NCBI RefSeq assembly: GCF_003285265.1
Contig: NZ_CP030239.1
Location: forward strand, 2,649,501-2,713,500
Reading direction: 5' to 3'
From: Paracoccus mutanolyticus
Lineage (GTDB): Bacteria; Pseudomonadota; Alphaproteobacteria; Rhodobacterales; Rhodobacteraceae
Length of the DNA stretch: 64,000 bases
Every line of letters starts with the position of its first letter. Positions within the stretch are counted from its first letter, which is position 1. The translations under genes were made by a program, and so were the position numbers. Shown here piece by piece: positions 1 to 10,850 of this stretch. The notes under the pieces were generated by a model, which was not told the DNA's origin, did not search any database, and saw only the letters and a program-made list of their open reading frames with translations.

Positions 1-1546
1 TGCCCCAGTAATCGCGATAGCGGGGGTCGTTTTCGGGGTTCACGATCTCGAAGTCGCGGCCGGGGCGGATCGGCAGGCCGGCGCGTTCGGCGCGCATCTC
101 GATGACCTCGGGGCGACCGATCAGGATCGGCGCATCGGTCGTTTCCTCAAGCATGGCGTTGGCCGCGCGCAGCACGCGTTCGTCCTCGCCCTCGGCGAAG
201 ACGATGCGGCGCTTGACCGTCGCCGCCGCCTCGAACACCGGGCGCATGATCAGGGCCGAGCGGAAGACCGAGCCGTCCAGCTTGCGCTTGTAGGCGTTGA
301 TATCCTCGAGCGGCCGGGTCGCGACGCTGGTTTCCATCGCGGCCTTGGCGACGGCGGTCGAGACCACGCCGATCAACCGTGGGTCGAAGGGCTTCGGGAT
401 CAGGTAGTCGGCGCCAAAGGTCAGCGTCTCGCCCCGATAGGCCATCGCCGCCTCGGCGCTGGTGGTGGCGCGGGCCAGCGCCGCGATCCCCTCGATGCAG
501 GCCAGTTGCATCTCGTCGTTGATGGTGGTCGCACCCACGTCCAGCGCGCCGCGGAAGATGAAGGGAAAGCATAGCACGTTGTTGACCTGGTTCGGATAGT
601 CCGACCGGCCGGTGGCGATGATCGCGTCGGGCGCGACGGCGCGCACGTCCTCGGGCAGGATCTCGGGCGTGGGGTTCGCCAGGGCAAAGATGATCGGGCG
701 CGGGGCCATCTTCGCGACCATCTCGGGCGTCAGCACGCCCGGACCGGACAGGCCCAGGAACAGGTCGGCGCCCGCGATCACCTGATCCAGGCTGCGCAGG
801 TCGGTCGTCTGGGCGTATTCCGCCTTTTGCGGGGTCATCTGTTCGGTGCGGCCTTCGTAGACGAGGCCCGCGATGTCGCAAAGCCAGACGTTCTCGCGTT
901 TCACGCCCAGCTTCAGCAGCATGTTCAGGCAGGCGATGCCGGCCGCGCCGCCGCCGGTCGAGACGACCTTGATCTGGTCGAACCGCTTGCCCGCGATGTG
1001 CAGCGCGTTGGTGGCCGCCGCGCCGACCACGATGGCGGTGCCGTGCTGGTCGTCGTGAAAGACCGGGATGTTCATCCGCTCGCGGCAGATCTTTTCGACG
1101 ATGAAGCAGTCGGGGGCCTTGATGTCCTCAAGGTTGATGGCGCCGAAGCTGGGTTCCAGCGCGCAGACGATCTCGGCCAGCTTTTCGGGGTCGGGCTGGT
1201 CCAGTTCGATGTCGAAGCAGTCGATGTTGGCGAATTTCTTGAACAGGACCGCCTTGCCCTCCATCACCGGCTTGCTGGCCAGCGCGCCGATGTTGCCCAG
1301 ACCCAGGACGGCGGTGCCGTTCGAGACGACCGCCACCAGGTTCCCGCGCGCGGTATAGCGGGCGGCGGTCGCGGGATCGGCCTTGATTTCCAGGCAGGCC
1401 TCGGCGACGCCGGGGGAATAGGCGCGGCTCAGGTCGCGGCCGTTCGCAAGCGGTTTCGTGGCCCGCACCTCAAGCTTACCGGGGCGCGGAAATTCGTGAT
1501 AATCCAGCGCCGCCTGCCGTGCGCTATCCTGCCTGCGTTCTTCCAT
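1..1546 (-). CDS. maeB: NADP-dependent malic enzyme with C-terminal phosphotransacetylase-like domain, 3' end outside window
   Basis: Converts malate to pyruvate and CO2 with NADP. The reverse frame is open from an ATG at 1546 to the window edge, 515 residues. A strong AGGAGG ribosome site lies about 7 bases upstream of that ATG. Recognisable blocks in order are the N-terminal [16 protein letters not shown] block, the [20 protein letters not shown] block, a nucleotide-binding STGGGAAG motif and ALANPTPEI. The start of the phosphotransacetylase-like domain ([14 protein letters not shown]) follows; most of that domain lies beyond position 1. It is divergent from cdd across about 145 bases. The family assignment is secure. 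Shadow frames on both strands were ignored. Confidence 0.95.
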   Translation of the reverse strand, partial: MEERRQDSARQAALDYHEFPRPGKLEVRATKPLANGRDLSRAYSPGVAEACLEIKADPATAARYTARGNLVAVVSNGTAVLGLGNIGALASKPVMEGKAVLFKKFANIDCFDIELDQPDPEKLAEIVCALEPSFGAINLEDIKAPDCFIVEKICRERMNIPVFHDDQHGTAIVVGAAATNALHIAGKRFDQIKVVSTGGGAAGIACLNMLLKLGVKRENVWLCDIAGLVYEGRTEQMTPQKAEYAQTTDLRSLDQVIAGADLFLGLSGPGVLTPEMVAKMAPRPIIFALANPTPEILPEDVRAVAPDAIIATGRSDYPNQVNNVLCFPFIFRGALDVGATTINDEMQLACIEGIAALARATTSAEAAMAYRGETLTFGADYLIPKPFDPRLIGVVSTAVAKAAMETSVATRPLEDINAYKRKLDGSVFRSALIMRPVFEAAATVKRRIVFAEGEDERVLRAANAMLEETTDAPILIGRPEVIEMRAERAGLPIRPGRDFEIVNPENDPRYRDYWG

Positions 1547-1691
1547 CTGCCGACCTCCTCATAGATGGTTCAGCGTTAAACTAATTTTTCGACGGGGAAC
1601 AGGGGCCTCGTTTCCGTCGGCGGACTTGCATCACCGGGGTGGGCCGGCGATGATGCGACGGCAGGGTAACAGCGGGGCGAAGGTCTGGCCA

Positions 1692-2087
1692 ATGACGCTT
1701 CTGGATGCGGCGCGCGCGGTGCGGGAACGGGCCTATGTGCCCTATTCGAAGTTCAAGGTGGGGGCGGCGGTGCGCGGGGCGTCCGGGGCCATCTATCACG
1801 GCTGCAACGTGGAAAACGTGGCCTATCCCGAAGGCACCTGCGCCGAGGCGGGCGCCATCGCCCTGATGGTCGCCAGCGGCGAGACCGAGCTGGTCGAGGT
1901 CGCGGTAATCGCCGACAGCCCCAGCCCCGTGCCCCCCTGCGGCGGCTGCCGGCAGAAACTGGCCGAATTCGGCCGTTCTGACACGCCGGTCCTGCTGGCG
2001 ACGACCGCCGGCGCGACGCTGGCCACCACGATCGGCGAATTGCTGCCCGGTCGGTTTCAGGTCGCGCATATGTCGGGTCTGGAATGA
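1692..2087 (+). CDS. cdd: cytidine deaminase
   Basis: Deaminates cytidine and deoxycytidine to the uridine forms. The product is 131 residues, the normal size of the homotetrameric enzyme. Zinc ligands and the proton-shuttling glutamate are visible as C50-A-E52 and C83-G-G-C86, with the substrate-binding Y-S-K-F-K and GCNVEN blocks before them. The frame stays open upstream to 1626, but the ATG at 1692 begins the conserved region. First gene of the salvage operon; its stop overlaps the deoA start by four bases (ATGA). Confidence 0.95.
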   Translation: MTLLDAARAVRERAYVPYSKFKVGAAVRGASGAIYHGCNVENVAYPEGTCAEAGAIALMVASGETELVEVAVIADSPSPVPPCGGCRQKLAEFGRSDTPVLLATTAGATLATTIGELLPGRFQVAHMSGLE

Positions 2088-3367
2088 CGCCAGCCGATCC
2101 GCGCCCGGTGATCGCTGCCGTGCGGGACGGGCGGGGGCTGGACCCCGCCGGCGCTGCCTTGGTCGCGCGAGGCCTGGCCCAGGGCGGGATGAGCGACGCG
2201 CAGGCCGGCGCCTTTGCCATGGCGGTGCTGCTGCGCGGCCTGGACGGTGCCGGGCGGCTGGCCCTGACTCTGGCCATGCGCGATTCCGGCCGGGTGCTGC
2301 GCTGGGACCTGCCGGGGCCGGTGCTGGACAAGCATTCCACCGGCGGCATCGGCGATACGGTCAGCCTGATCCTGGCGCCGGTGCTGGCGGCTTGCGGCGC
2401 CTATGTGCCGATGATCTCGGGGCGGGGCCTGGGTCACACGGGCGGTACGCTCGACAAGCTCGAGGCGATCCCCGGCTTTCGCTGTGACCTGCCCGAGGAT
2501 GCGCTCCGTCGCGTCGTCGCGGATGCGGGCTGCGCCATCGTGGGCGCGGGCCCCGACCTGGCCCCGGCCGATGCCCGGCTTTACGCGGTCCGAGACGAAA
2601 GCGCGACGGTGGGCTCGGTCGATCTGATCGTGGCCTCGATCCTGTCGAAGAAACTGGCGGCGGGGCTGGACGGGCTGGTCCTGGACGTCAAGCAGGGCAG
2701 CGGCGCCTTTCTGCGCAGCCCCGGCGCGGCGCGCGCCCTGGCCCAGGCGCTGGTCGATACCGCGACTGCCGCGGGCTGTCCCGCCCGGGCGCTGGTCACG
2801 GACATGGACCAGCCGCTGGCCCGCGCCGCCGGCAATGCATTGGAACTGCGCCAGGCGATTACCGTCCTGCGGGGCGGATCGGGCGCGCTGCGCGACCTGT
2901 CGCTGGCCCTGTCGGACGCCTGCCTGTCCCTTGCGAGCCTGTCGGGCGCGGCCGAGGCGCTGGCCTCGGGCCATGCCGCCGAACGGTTCGCCCGCATGGT
3001 CGCGGCACAGGGCGGGCCCGCGGACCTGCTGGAGAACCCGGACCGCCACCTGCCGCCCGCACCGGTGATCCGTCCCGTCCCCGCGCAGGGCCGCGTTGCC
3101 GCCATCGACACCGAGGCCCTGGGTCACGCCGTCGTCGCCCTGGGTGGCGGCCGGCTGCGCGCGGGCGACCGGATCGACCCGCGCGTGGGCCTCTCCGACC
3201 TGCTGCGCATCGGCGAAGAGGCGGGTGACGGCCGCCCGCTGGCCCTTGTCCATGCCGCGTCCGAGGCTGCGGCCGAGGCTGCCGTCGCGACCGTTCAGGC
3301 CGCCTATCTGCTGGGCGACGGACCCGCCGCCGGTCCCCTGGTCCAAAGCGAGGTCGCGCCCCGATGA
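2084..3367 (+). CDS. deoA: thymidine phosphorylase
   Basis: Phosphorolyses thymidine and deoxyuridine to the base plus deoxyribose 1-phosphate. The 427-residue length fits the family. The phosphate-binding [10 protein letters not shown] motif begins at residue 83, followed by [16 protein letters not shown] and the DVKQGSGAF block. It overlaps cdd upstream and deoB downstream by four bases each, so translation is probably coupled. Its product deoxyribose 1-phosphate is the substrate of the next gene, deoB. Confidence 0.95.
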   Translation: MTPADPRPVIAAVRDGRGLDPAGAALVARGLAQGGMSDAQAGAFAMAVLLRGLDGAGRLALTLAMRDSGRVLRWDLPGPVLDKHSTGGIGDTVSLILAPVLAACGAYVPMISGRGLGHTGGTLDKLEAIPGFRCDLPEDALRRVVADAGCAIVGAGPDLAPADARLYAVRDESATVGSVDLIVASILSKKLAAGLDGLVLDVKQGSGAFLRSPGAARALAQALVDTATAAGCPARALVTDMDQPLARAAGNALELRQAITVLRGGSGALRDLSLALSDACLSLASLSGAAEALASGHAAERFARMVAAQGGPADLLENPDRHLPPAPVIRPVPAQGRVAAIDTEALGHAVVALGGGRLRAGDRIDPRVGLSDLLRIGEEAGDGRPLALVHAASEAAAEAAVATVQAAYLLGDGPAAGPLVQSEVAPR

Positions 3368-4554
3368 ACCCCGCAGAGTGCCGTGCCTTCCTGATCGTGA
3401 TGGATTCCGTCGGCATCGGCGGCGCGCCCGACGCCGATTGCTATTCCAACGCGGGGCTGCCCGACACCGGCGCGAATACATTGGCCCATATCGCGCAGGC
3501 CCGGCCGCTGGCGATGCCGAATCTGGACCGCCTTGGGCTGGGGGCCGCGATCCGGCTGGCCAGCGGCGTCGCGGCGCCGGGCCTTGGCGCCGCGCCGCAG
3601 GGCCTGTGGGGCGCCGCGACCGAGGTGTCGCGCGGCAAGGACACGCCCTCGGGGCATTGGGAAATCGCGGGCGTGCCGGTGCCCTGGGACTGGCACTACT
3701 TTCCCGACACGCGCCCCAGCTTTCCCCCCGACCTGTCCGCCGCCATTGCCCGCGCGGCGGGGACCGGGGGCATCCTGGGCGACGAGCACGCCTCGGGGAC
3801 CGAGATCATCGAGCGGCTGGGGGCCGAGCATCTGCGGACCGGCTGGCCGATCTGCTACACCTCGCAGGATTCCGTGCTGCAGATCGCCGCGCATGAGGAC
3901 GCCTTCGGGCTGGAGCGGCTTTACCGCCTGTGCCGGGACGTGGCGGCGCTGGTCCATCCGATGCGGGTGGGCCGGGTGATCGCCCGTCCCTTCGTCGGGA
4001 CGGCGGGGGATTTCCGCCGCACGCCGAACCGCCGCGACTATGCCATCGCGCCGCCCGGAACGACGATCCTGGATGCGGCGCAGGCGGCGGGGCGCGCCAC
4101 CCATGCCATCGGCAAGATCGGCGACATCTTTTCCCATCGCGGCATCGACCATCTGCACAAGGGCAAGTCGGATGCGGACCTGGCCGGGCATCTGATCCGC
4201 CTGGCCGACGAGGCCGAGCCCGGCAGCCTGACATTCGCCAATTTCGTGGAATTCGACAGCCTCTATGGCCATCGCCGCGACATTGCGGGCTATGCGGCGG
4301 CGCTGGAATGGTTCGATGGCGTGGCCGGCCAGGTCATGGCCCGGCTGCGGCCCGGCGATCTGGCGATCTTCACCGCCGACCACGGCAACGACCCCAGCTG
4401 GCGCGGCACCGACCATACCCGCGAACGCGTGCCGGTGCTGGGCTGGGGCTATGGCCTGCGCCCCGTCGGGCTGGTCGGCTTTGCCGATATCGGCGCCTCG
4501 GTCGCCGCCCATCTTGGCCTTTCCCCCCTTGGTCCCGGAGTATCGTTCCTGTGA
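3364..4554 (+). CDS. deoB: phosphopentomutase
   Basis: Interconverts (deoxy)ribose 1-phosphate and 5-phosphate. The 396 residues match the alkaline-phosphatase-superfamily mutase. Metal-binding blocks are [14 protein letters not shown] at the N-terminus, KDTPSGHWE in the middle, and FTADHGNDP plus [12 protein letters not shown] near the C-terminus. The start overlaps the deoA stop and the stop overlaps the GTG start of add (GTGA). It links the phosphorylase step to central carbon metabolism. Confidence 0.95.
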   Translation: MNPAECRAFLIVMDSVGIGGAPDADCYSNAGLPDTGANTLAHIAQARPLAMPNLDRLGLGAAIRLASGVAAPGLGAAPQGLWGAATEVSRGKDTPSGHWEIAGVPVPWDWHYFPDTRPSFPPDLSAAIARAAGTGGILGDEHASGTEIIERLGAEHLRTGWPICYTSQDSVLQIAAHEDAFGLERLYRLCRDVAALVHPMRVGRVIARPFVGTAGDFRRTPNRRDYAIAPPGTTILDAAQAAGRATHAIGKIGDIFSHRGIDHLHKGKSDADLAGHLIRLADEAEPGSLTFANFVEFDSLYGHRRDIAGYAAALEWFDGVAGQVMARLRPGDLAIFTADHGNDPSWRGTDHTRERVPVLGWGYGLRPVGLVGFADIGASVAAHLGLSPLGPGVSFL

Positions 4555-5519
4555 AATCCCTGAAGAAGGTCGAGCTTCACCTGCATATCGAAGGCGCGGC
4601 ACCCCCCGCCTTCGTCCGCGGCCTGGCGGCGGAAAAGGGCCATGACCTGTCCGGGGTCTTCGACCATCGCGGCCAATACCGGCTGCGCCGGTTCAAGGAT
4701 TTCCTCAAGGTCTACGATGCCATCTCCGGCGTCATGGAAACCCCCGCTGACTATGCCCGGCTGCTGTCGGCCGTGCTGTCGGAATGCGGCGAACAGGGCG
4801 TGGTCTATGCCGAGCTTTTCGTCTCGCCCGAGTTCTGCGGCGGTGGCGACCTGTCCGCCTGGCGCGATTATCTGGGCGCGATGGAGGAGGTCGCCCGAAC
4901 CTATGCCCTGTCGGGCGTCGAAAGCCGCGCCATCCTGACCTGCATCCGCCACCTTGGCCCCGACCGCGCCAAGCGCACGGCGATCTGCGCGGCGGAAACC
5001 GGCGGCGGCTGGGTCGCGGGCCTGGGCCTTGCGGGGGCCGAGGACGTGGGCGAAGCGCGAGACTATGCCTGGGCCTTTGATTGCGCGCGCGAGGCGCAGC
5101 TGGGTCTGACCGCCCATGCCGGCGAATTCTGCGGTCCCGACAGCATCCGCGGCGCGCTGGAACTGGGCGTCAGTCGCATCGGCCACGGCATCCGCGCCAT
5201 CGAGGACCCGGCACTGGTGCGCTATCTGGCCGACAAGGGCGTGACGCTCGAGGTCTGCCCGGGCTCGAACATCGCGTTGCAGGTGGTGCGGGACTGGCAG
5301 ACCCATCCCATCGCCCGGCTGGCGGACGCGAGCGTGCGCGTCACCGTCTCGACCGACGATCCGCCGTTCTTCCAGACCAGCCTGTCGCGGGAATATGACC
5401 GGCTTGCCGAAACCTTCGGCTGGGGCGAAAGCGAATTCCGGCAGATGAACCTTTGGGCCGTCGAGGCCGCTTTCTGCGACGAAGACACCCGGACCCGCCT
5501 GAAAAAGGAGCTTGCATGA
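4551..5519 (+). CDS. add: adenosine deaminase
   Basis: Hydrolytic deamination of adenosine or deoxyadenosine to inosine. The product is 322 residues from a GTG at 4551 that overlaps the deoB stop. The frame is open far upstream inside deoB, but only this start gives the conserved N-terminus with zinc ligands H10-L-H12. Further catalytic blocks are HAGE, the GHGIRA block and STDDPPFF. It sits in the coupled salvage operon and its stop overlaps upp (ATGA). A related adenine deaminase activity cannot be excluded from sequence alone. Confidence 0.92.
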   Translation: MKSLKKVELHLHIEGAAPPAFVRGLAAEKGHDLSGVFDHRGQYRLRRFKDFLKVYDAISGVMETPADYARLLSAVLSECGEQGVVYAELFVSPEFCGGGDLSAWRDYLGAMEEVARTYALSGVESRAILTCIRHLGPDRAKRTAICAAETGGGWVAGLGLAGAEDVGEARDYAWAFDCAREAQLGLTAHAGEFCGPDSIRGALELGVSRIGHGIRAIEDPALVRYLADKGVTLEVCPGSNIALQVVRDWQTHPIARLADASVRVTVSTDDPPFFQTSLSREYDRLAETFGWGESEFRQMNLWAVEAAFCDEDTRTRLKKELA

Positions 5520-6160
5520 CATCCCCCGACCCCCGCCACCTGACCGTCGTCGATCATCCCCTGGTCCAGCACAAGCTGACGCTGATGCGCGACAAGACCA
5601 CCTCGACCGCCAGCTTCCGGCGCCTGCTGCGCGAAATCAGCCTGCTTCTGGCCTATGAAGTCACGCGCGAGCTGGAGATGACCACGATCACCGTCGAAAC
5701 GCCGCTGACGACCATGCAGGCCCCGACGCTCGAGGGGAAAAAGCTGGCGCTGATCTCGATCCTGCGGGCCGGGAACGGGCTGATGGACGGCATCCTGGAA
5801 CTGATCCCGGCGGCACGGGTGGGCTTCGTGGGCCTTTACCGCGACCCCGAGACGCTGCAGCCCGTGCAGTATTACTGCAAGGTTCCCAAGGAACTGGACG
5901 CGCGCATGACCATCGTGGTCGACCCGATGCTGGCCACCGGCAACTCCTCGGTCGCGGCCATCGACCTGCTCAAACGCGAAGGCGCGCGCAACCTGCGCTT
6001 CCTGTGCCTGCTGGCCGCGCCCGAAGGGGTCCGGCGGATGCGCGACGCGCATCCGGATGTGCCCATCGTCACCGCCGCGCTGGACGAGCGGCTGGACGAC
6101 CACGGCTATATCGTGCCCGGCCTAGGCGATGCGGGGGACCGGATGTTCGGGACGCGTTAA
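5516..6160 (+). CDS. upp: uracil phosphoribosyltransferase
   Basis: Makes UMP from uracil and PRPP, so it recovers the base released by the phosphorylase encoded upstream. The product is 214 residues, typical for the family. Visible motifs are the N-terminal [13 protein letters not shown] block, [11 protein letters not shown] and the PRPP-binding loop [11 protein letters not shown], followed by the C-terminal [12 protein letters not shown] uracil-binding segment. The chosen ATG overlaps the add stop by four bases. Last gene of the operon; a short gap then leads to a secreted SPOR protein. Confidence 0.95.
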   Translation: MTSPDPRHLTVVDHPLVQHKLTLMRDKTTSTASFRRLLREISLLLAYEVTRELEMTTITVETPLTTMQAPTLEGKKLALISILRAGNGLMDGILELIPAARVGFVGLYRDPETLQPVQYYCKVPKELDARMTIVVDPMLATGNSSVAAIDLLKREGARNLRFLCLLAAPEGVRRMRDAHPDVPIVTAALDERLDDHGYIVPGLGDAGDRMFGTR

Positions 6161-6217
6161 CGGCTTGTTCAGGCCGCTGCCCTATCAAGAACCGCGCAAG
6201 GCGATTCTGGGGGCTTT

Positions 6218-7276
6218 ATGCGGGCGTTGCTGCTTTGGCTGGTTTTCTGGGTGGTCGCGCCGGCCGCCGCCGTCGCGCTGGACCAGGGTCCGGCCGAGCC
6301 GCCTCCGGCGGATTTCGCCGGGCGGCAGTATATCGACAGCAGGGGTTGCGTCTTTCTGCGCGATGCCGAAGGCACTTGGACCGCGCGGCGGTCCCGCGAC
6401 GGAACTGCGGTCTGCGGCTATCCCCCGACGCTGTCGGCGCGGGGGGCGGGCGGTCGGCCCCGGCTGCGCGCGCTCGACCCCGATGCGGGCAAGACCCGTG
6501 CGCAACTGCTTGAGGAAAGGCTGGCCCGTGTCGTGACCGGGAACCTGCAGGCGGGCGAGCTGGCCAGCGACCCGCGCCCGCTGGAAACGCTGCCCGACAT
6601 GGGCCCCGAACCCGCGCCAGTGGCCCCCCTTGACGCCTTGAAATCTGCGCTGCACGCCGCCCCTATGGTGCGCGAGGAGATGAGCCGGGACATCGAGCCG
6701 AACCGCCGCCTGTGCCGGCTGCTGGGCTATGACGACGAACCCGCCCCGCAGAAAGAGGGGCTGGGCCACGATCCGACGCAGGGGTATTGCGGGGCGCTGC
6801 CGGCCTCGGACCTGTCGCGGCTGGCCTTTGCCCGCCCGGTCGGAGAGATCGCCGACGCCACCGCCTCCGCCGGGACCGAGCCGCGACCACCCCGCAGCCG
6901 CCCGCATCCCCCGGGAAGCCAGGCGTGCCGACCTGCCGCCCGGATCGCCCACCGCGCGGGCGGCCGCCGCCGAAAAGCCGGCACCCGGACCGCGGGTTGC
7001 CGCGAAGCCGGGCCGCCGGCCCGCCCCCCCGCCAAGGTGCAGGGGGCCGAGATGATCCCGGCGACCGCGCGTTACGTTCAGCTTGGCCGTTTCCCCGACC
7101 CCGCCCAGGCCGAGCGGGCCGCCCGGCGCGCCGCGGCCCTGGGCTATCCCGTCCTGCGCGGCACGGGGCGCGACAGCGCCACGCTGCTTGCCGGCCCCTT
7201 CGACACCCGCGAGGCCATCGTCCGCGCCCTGAACCGGCTGCGCAGGGCAGGGTTCGCCGCAGCGGTGGCGCGCTAG
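6218..7276 (+). CDS. secreted SPOR-domain protein
   Basis: Predicted periplasmic or envelope protein of 352 residues. It has a clear signal peptide (hydrophobic first 20 residues ending A-A-A-V-A) and a C-terminal SPOR-type repeat starting near ARYVQLGRF and ending in KL-like ARG-rich sequence. SPOR domains bind denuded peptidoglycan glycan strands. The middle (about residues 215-280) is Arg- and Cys-rich. In frame +3 the same DNA, about 6860-7050, gives a Pro/Ala-rich linker of ordinary character, so two compensating frameshifts are likely there. Specific function unknown. Confidence 0.75.
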   Translation: MRALLLWLVFWVVAPAAAVALDQGPAEPPPADFAGRQYIDSRGCVFLRDAEGTWTARRSRDGTAVCGYPPTLSARGAGGRPRLRALDPDAGKTRAQLLEERLARVVTGNLQAGELASDPRPLETLPDMGPEPAPVAPLDALKSALHAAPMVREEMSRDIEPNRRLCRLLGYDDEPAPQKEGLGHDPTQGYCGALPASDLSRLAFARPVGEIADATASAGTEPRPPRSRPHPPGSQACRPAARIAHRAGGRRRKAGTRTAGCREAGPPARPPAKVQGAEMIPATARYVQLGRFPDPAQAERAARRAAALGYPVLRGTGRDSATLLAGPFDTREAIVRALNRLRRAGFAAAVAR

Positions 7277-7353
7277 GTGGCGTCGCCATCGCGCGTCTGC
7301 GCCATGTCGCCCGAGCGCATCAACCGATTCCCCCGCCCGGCCTGGGCATCGGC

Positions 7354-8370
7354 CTATTGATCGCAGATTTCCTGCAGGGCGATCCAGTCGCGGTCGCCCA
7401 GCACCGGCTTCGGCTCGGCGGTGCGGAAGGGGTCGGCCTCGATCAGGCCCAGGACCGCCTCTCCGGTCGGGTCCAGCGAGCGGGCATAGGGTTCGCTGGA
7501 GACGGAGGCGCGGGCGAAATAACCCAGCAAGGCCTCGTCGTCCGGACGCGGGGGCGGATCGGCCAGCAGCCGCGCGCCATAGCCCGACAGCGCGGCGGCG
7601 GGCAAGGTGCCCTTGGTCAGCAGGTGAAAGGTCGCGCGCGCCCCGGCATAGCGCAGGGCCTGCAGCAGCGGGTCCTGCGCATTGGCGGCCGCCTGGGCGG
7701 CCAGGATATGGCCGGCCGCGACCTCGGGCGTGACCTGGCCCTCGATCAGGTCCTCGCCGATGACGGTAACCGGGCCGGGCAGGCGGCGGGCGCCGCGCAG
7801 GGTTGCGGGCAGGATCGCGATGTCGGCGTCCGGACCGATCAGCCGCGCGGCCAGCTTGTGGCGGACCATGTCGCCCGCCGGGCGCGAACAGGCGCTGCCG
7901 GTCACCTTCTCGATGTCGGACAGGATCAGGCGCCCGATCTCGGCCCGCTGGGCGGGCGGCGCCACGTCGGCGGCATGGCGCACCAGGGCAGGCGGAACCC
8001 AGAACACCCCGGCCAGCACCATCGCCGCCGCCGCCGTCAGCATCAGCACGTTCCGCAGGCGCCCCGAGGGGGGCTTGCTCGCCTCGATCGCGCGGTGGAC
8101 CTTGTCGATGGCCGAGATCATCAGCTCGTCCTCGACCTCCAGCCATTCCACGTCCATCTCGCCCGGGGCATAGCGGGCGGGGTGGTCGCCGGGGTTCAGA
8201 CGGGTGACGGCGGGCAGCGACCAATGCGCCAGCGGCGTATCGGTGCGCGGATCGCTCAGGATCAGCGTCGCGTCCCCGAACGACACGATGACGTCGCACA
8301 ACGGGACATCCGGCCCGTCCTGCCACAGCCCCGTCGCCTCGAGTCGCTGATATTGCTCAAGCGCCGTCAT
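7354..8370 (-). CDS. conserved membrane-anchored hypothetical protein
   Basis: A 338-residue protein not assigned to a characterised family. The first ~105 residues are soluble (a WQDGPDVPLCDVIVSFGDA block resembles a small cytoplasmic sensor-like fold). A single membrane segment, about residues 110-130 (VLMLTAAAAMVLAGVFWVPP), follows and the rest would lie in the periplasm. The outer half is acidic and helix-rich and ends in I-C-D-Q. It is convergent with the SPOR gene and downstream of rpoH on the same strand. I know of no functional evidence. Confidence 0.7.
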   Translation of the reverse strand: MTALEQYQRLEATGLWQDGPDVPLCDVIVSFGDATLILSDPRTDTPLAHWSLPAVTRLNPGDHPARYAPGEMDVEWLEVEDELMISAIDKVHRAIEASKPPSGRLRNVLMLTAAAAMVLAGVFWVPPALVRHAADVAPPAQRAEIGRLILSDIEKVTGSACSRPAGDMVRHKLAARLIGPDADIAILPATLRGARRLPGPVTVIGEDLIEGQVTPEVAAGHILAAQAAANAQDPLLQALRYAGARATFHLLTKGTLPAAALSGYGARLLADPPPRPDDEALLGYFARASVSSEPYARSLDPTGEAVLGLIEADPFRTAEPKPVLGDRDWIALQEICDQ

Positions 8371-8503
8371 CCTTGCGCCGCGTTCCCCCGCTGCCCGGAT
8401 CCGCGCGCCGGCCGGGAAAGCCCGCCCCGCAAAGGGAGTGCCACAGCCGAGCGTCCGTCCCGCCCTTCACTTTGAAAAAGACCGATCTTTGCCGGCTTGT
8501 CCA

Positions 8504-8523
8504 GTGCCGAACGCGTCCGGCAC
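8504..8523 (-). terminator. possible rpoH 3' hairpin
   Basis: A six-base-pair inverted repeat (GTGCCG / CGGCAC) lies about 20 bases beyond the rpoH stop on the reverse strand. There is no following T tract, so termination is only a possibility. The remaining ~130 bases up to the next gene show nothing else I can support. Confidence 0.3.
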
Positions 8524-8543
8524 CGGGCAGAGCGCATGGGCCG

Positions 8544-9449
8544 TCAGGCGGTTTCCGGCACCGCCATGCCGCGTTCGCGCGCCAGGTCGCGGATGCGGTT
8601 CTGCAGCTTTTCAAAGGCCCGGACCTCGATCTGGCGGATCCGCTCGCGCGAGACGTTGTAGCGCGCGGACAGATCCTCCAGCGTCATTGGGTCGTCGCGC
8701 AGGCGGCGCTCCATCAGGATGTCCTTTTCGCGGTCGTTCAGCACATCCATCGCCGCCATCAGCATCTCGCGGCGGGCCGACAGTTCGTCGGCCTCGGCAA
8801 AGGCCTCGGCCTGGTTGGCGCTGTCGTCCTCAAGCCAGTCCTGCCATTGCGCGGTCGATTCCCCGTCGCCCGAGCCCACCGTCGCGTTCAGCGAGGCATC
8901 GCCCCCCGACAGGCGGCGGTTCATGTCGATGACTTCCTGTTCGCTGACGTTCAGGTCGTTGGCGATCTGGGCGACGTTCTCGGGGCGCAGGTCGCCTTCC
9001 TCAAGCGCGCCCAGCTTGGATTTCGCCTTGCGCAGGTTGAAGAACAGCTTCTTCTGCGCGCTGGTCGTGCCCATCTTGACCAGCGACCAGGACCGCAAGA
9101 TGTATTCCTGGATCGAGGCGCGGATCCACCACATCGCATAGGTCGCAAGCCGGAATCCGCGTTCTGGGTCAAAGCGCTTGACCGCCTGCATCAGGCCGAC
9201 GTTCGCCTCGGAGATCACCTCGGCCTGGGGCAGGCCATAGCCGCGATAGCCCATGGCGATCTTGGCGGCCAGCCGCAGGTGGCTGGTCACGAGCTTCTGG
9301 GCCGCCTCGGGGTCCTGGTGGTCGGCCCAGGCCTTGGCCAGCATGTATTCCTCCTCTGGTTCCAGAAGAGGGAACTTGCGGATTTCCTGCAAGTAGCGGT
9401 TAAGGCCCTGTTCCGGGCTGGGGGCCGGAAGATTTTCGTAGCTTGCCAT
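8544..9449 (-). CDS. rpoH: RNA polymerase sigma-32 (heat-shock) factor
   Basis: Directs RNA polymerase to heat-shock promoters. The product is 301 residues from the ATG at 9449. The frame is open further upstream, but that part is a shadow of rluD. Region 2 contains [16 protein letters not shown], the alphaproteobacterial form of the RpoH box region, and [10 protein letters not shown]. Region 4 carries the helix-turn-helix with [15 protein letters not shown]. It follows rluD on the same strand after 46 bases, an order common in this family. Rhodobacteraceae often have two rpoH genes; I cannot tell which this is. Confidence 0.95.
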   Translation of the reverse strand: MASYENLPAPSPEQGLNRYLQEIRKFPLLEPEEEYMLAKAWADHQDPEAAQKLVTSHLRLAAKIAMGYRGYGLPQAEVISEANVGLMQAVKRFDPERGFRLATYAMWWIRASIQEYILRSWSLVKMGTTSAQKKLFFNLRKAKSKLGALEEGDLRPENVAQIANDLNVSEQEVIDMNRRLSGGDASLNATVGSGDGESTAQWQDWLEDDSANQAEAFAEADELSARREMLMAAMDVLNDREKDILMERRLRDDPMTLEDLSARYNVSRERIRQIEVRAFEKLQNRIRDLARERGMAVPETA

Positions 9450-9495
9450 GATGTCTAACCCTGTCCCGCGCCTTGGGGGGTGTTCGAAAACGCGA

Positions 9496-10542
9496 TCATC
9501 GCGCCGATGGTTCCGGGATGGAAGCCCCACCCCGCAACCGGGCCACCAGCGTGGCCATATCAGGGGGCAGGGGACTGGAAAAGGCCAGGCGCTCGCCGCT
9601 GACCGGATGCAGAAAGCCCAGTTCGGCGGCATGGAGCGCCTGGCGGGGAAAGGCTGCGATGGCTGCCGCCGCATCCGCCCCCAGCGCACGGACCGAGGGC
9701 CTGCGGTTCCCGCCATAGGTCGGATCGCCCAGCAGCCCCAGCCCGGCATGGGCCATATGGACCCGGATCTGATGCGTGCGGCCGGTTTCCAGACGGCATT
9801 CGACCAGCATCGCCTGGGGCGGGGTGCCGAAGCTTTCCAGCATCCGCGCCCGCGTGACCGCATGGCGCCCGCGTTCGAAGCTGACGGCCTGGCGCTGGCG
9901 GTCGGTCGGGTGGCGGCCCAGCAGGGTGGCGATGCGCAGCGTGCCGCCCGGCTCGAAGCCCAGGCCGGGCAGGCCGCGCAGCCGCTGGTCGGCCGGGTCG
10001 ATCACCCCATGCGCCAGCGCCAGATAGCGGCGATGCGCGGAGTGGTCGGCGAACTGGCGCGCCAGCCCCTGATGCGCGCGGTCGGTCTTGGCCACGACCA
10101 GCAGGCCCGACGTGTCCTTGTCGATGCGGTGCACGATGCCCGGCCGGGCCGCGCCGCCGATCCCCGACAGGCTGTCGGCGCAATGCGCCAGCAGCGCGTT
10201 CACCAGCGTCCCCGAGGGCGCGCCGGGGGCGGGGTGGACGACCATGCCGGCGGGCTTGTCGACGACGATCAGGTCCGCGTCCTCATAGGCGATGGACAGC
10301 GGAATCGCACTCGGGCAGGGTTTCCAGCGTCTCGGGCGGGCCGATCTGCACGCTGTAGGCGCCGGGCAGGGCGCGGGCCTTGCCGTCGGCGACGGGGCCG
10401 GCGGGGCCGGTGACCGCGCCATCGGCGATCAGCCGCGCCAGGCGCGAGCGCGACAGGGCAGCGTCCTCTGGCGCCAGGGCGGCAAGCGCCTTATCAAGCC
10501 GGTCGGACAGCCTTCGGGAATATGGATAAGGATTTCAGGCAT
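9496..10542 (-). CDS. rluD: RluA-family large-subunit rRNA pseudouridine synthase, with two frameshifts
   Basis: Isomerises uridines in 23S rRNA. The catalytic part is intact: VHPAPGAPSGTLVNALL, the HRIDKDTSGLLVVAK motif with the catalytic Asp, RTHQIRVHMAH and LGDPTYGG. The N-terminal S4 RNA-binding domain (SDRLDKALAAL, then RSRLARLIADGAV) lies in another frame between about 10316 and 10510. One base appears lost near 10511 and another near 10309. Joining the frames gives a normal protein starting at the ATG at 10542, within MPEILIHIPEG. That ATG overlaps the divergent gene's ATG on the other strand. RluD versus RluC subtype is not certain. Confidence 0.85.
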
Positions 10543-10845
10543 GGCGCGCGATGATAAGGCCGAAGCGGAGGTTGCGGAAGCGCTGCCGATGCTGCGCTGG
10601 CTGCGGATCTGGTCACCGCGCTGGCCGTGGTGATGGGCTTGGGGATCATGGCCATCGTGGCGCTGCTGTGGCTGCGCCTGTCCGCGCCCGTGCTGCCGGA
10701 CCTGCCCGAAGCCATCACGCTGCCGGCGGGGGCCGCGCCGGCCGCCGTCACCTTCGCCCGCGACTGGATCGTGGTCGTGACCGAGGCGGGCGAGGTGCTG
10801 CTTTACGACCGCCAGGGCCAGCTGCGCGACAGGGTGGCGCCCTGA
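10541..10845 (+). CDS. DUF6476-type small inner-membrane protein, one frameshift
   Basis: Starts at ATG 10541 with a good AAGGAT ribosome site. The N-terminal 25 residues (acidic, then LPMLRWLR) are in one frame and the rest in the next. One base is apparently missing near 10605, inside what should read LR..LVTALAVVMGLGIMAI. The repaired product is about 100 residues with one membrane helix and a short periplasmic tail (FARDWIVVVTEAGEVLLYDR). It resembles the Rhodobacteraceae DUF6476 family, whose function is unknown. It is divergent from rluD, the two ATGs sharing the CATG tetramer. Confidence 0.75.
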
Positions 10846-10850
10846 CGGGG

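Noticed and set aside
147..881. Long Arg/Gly-rich frame on the minus strand
   Set aside because: Out-of-frame shadow of maeB; biased composition, no motif, no ribosome site. The same holds for most long frames opposite GC-rich genes.
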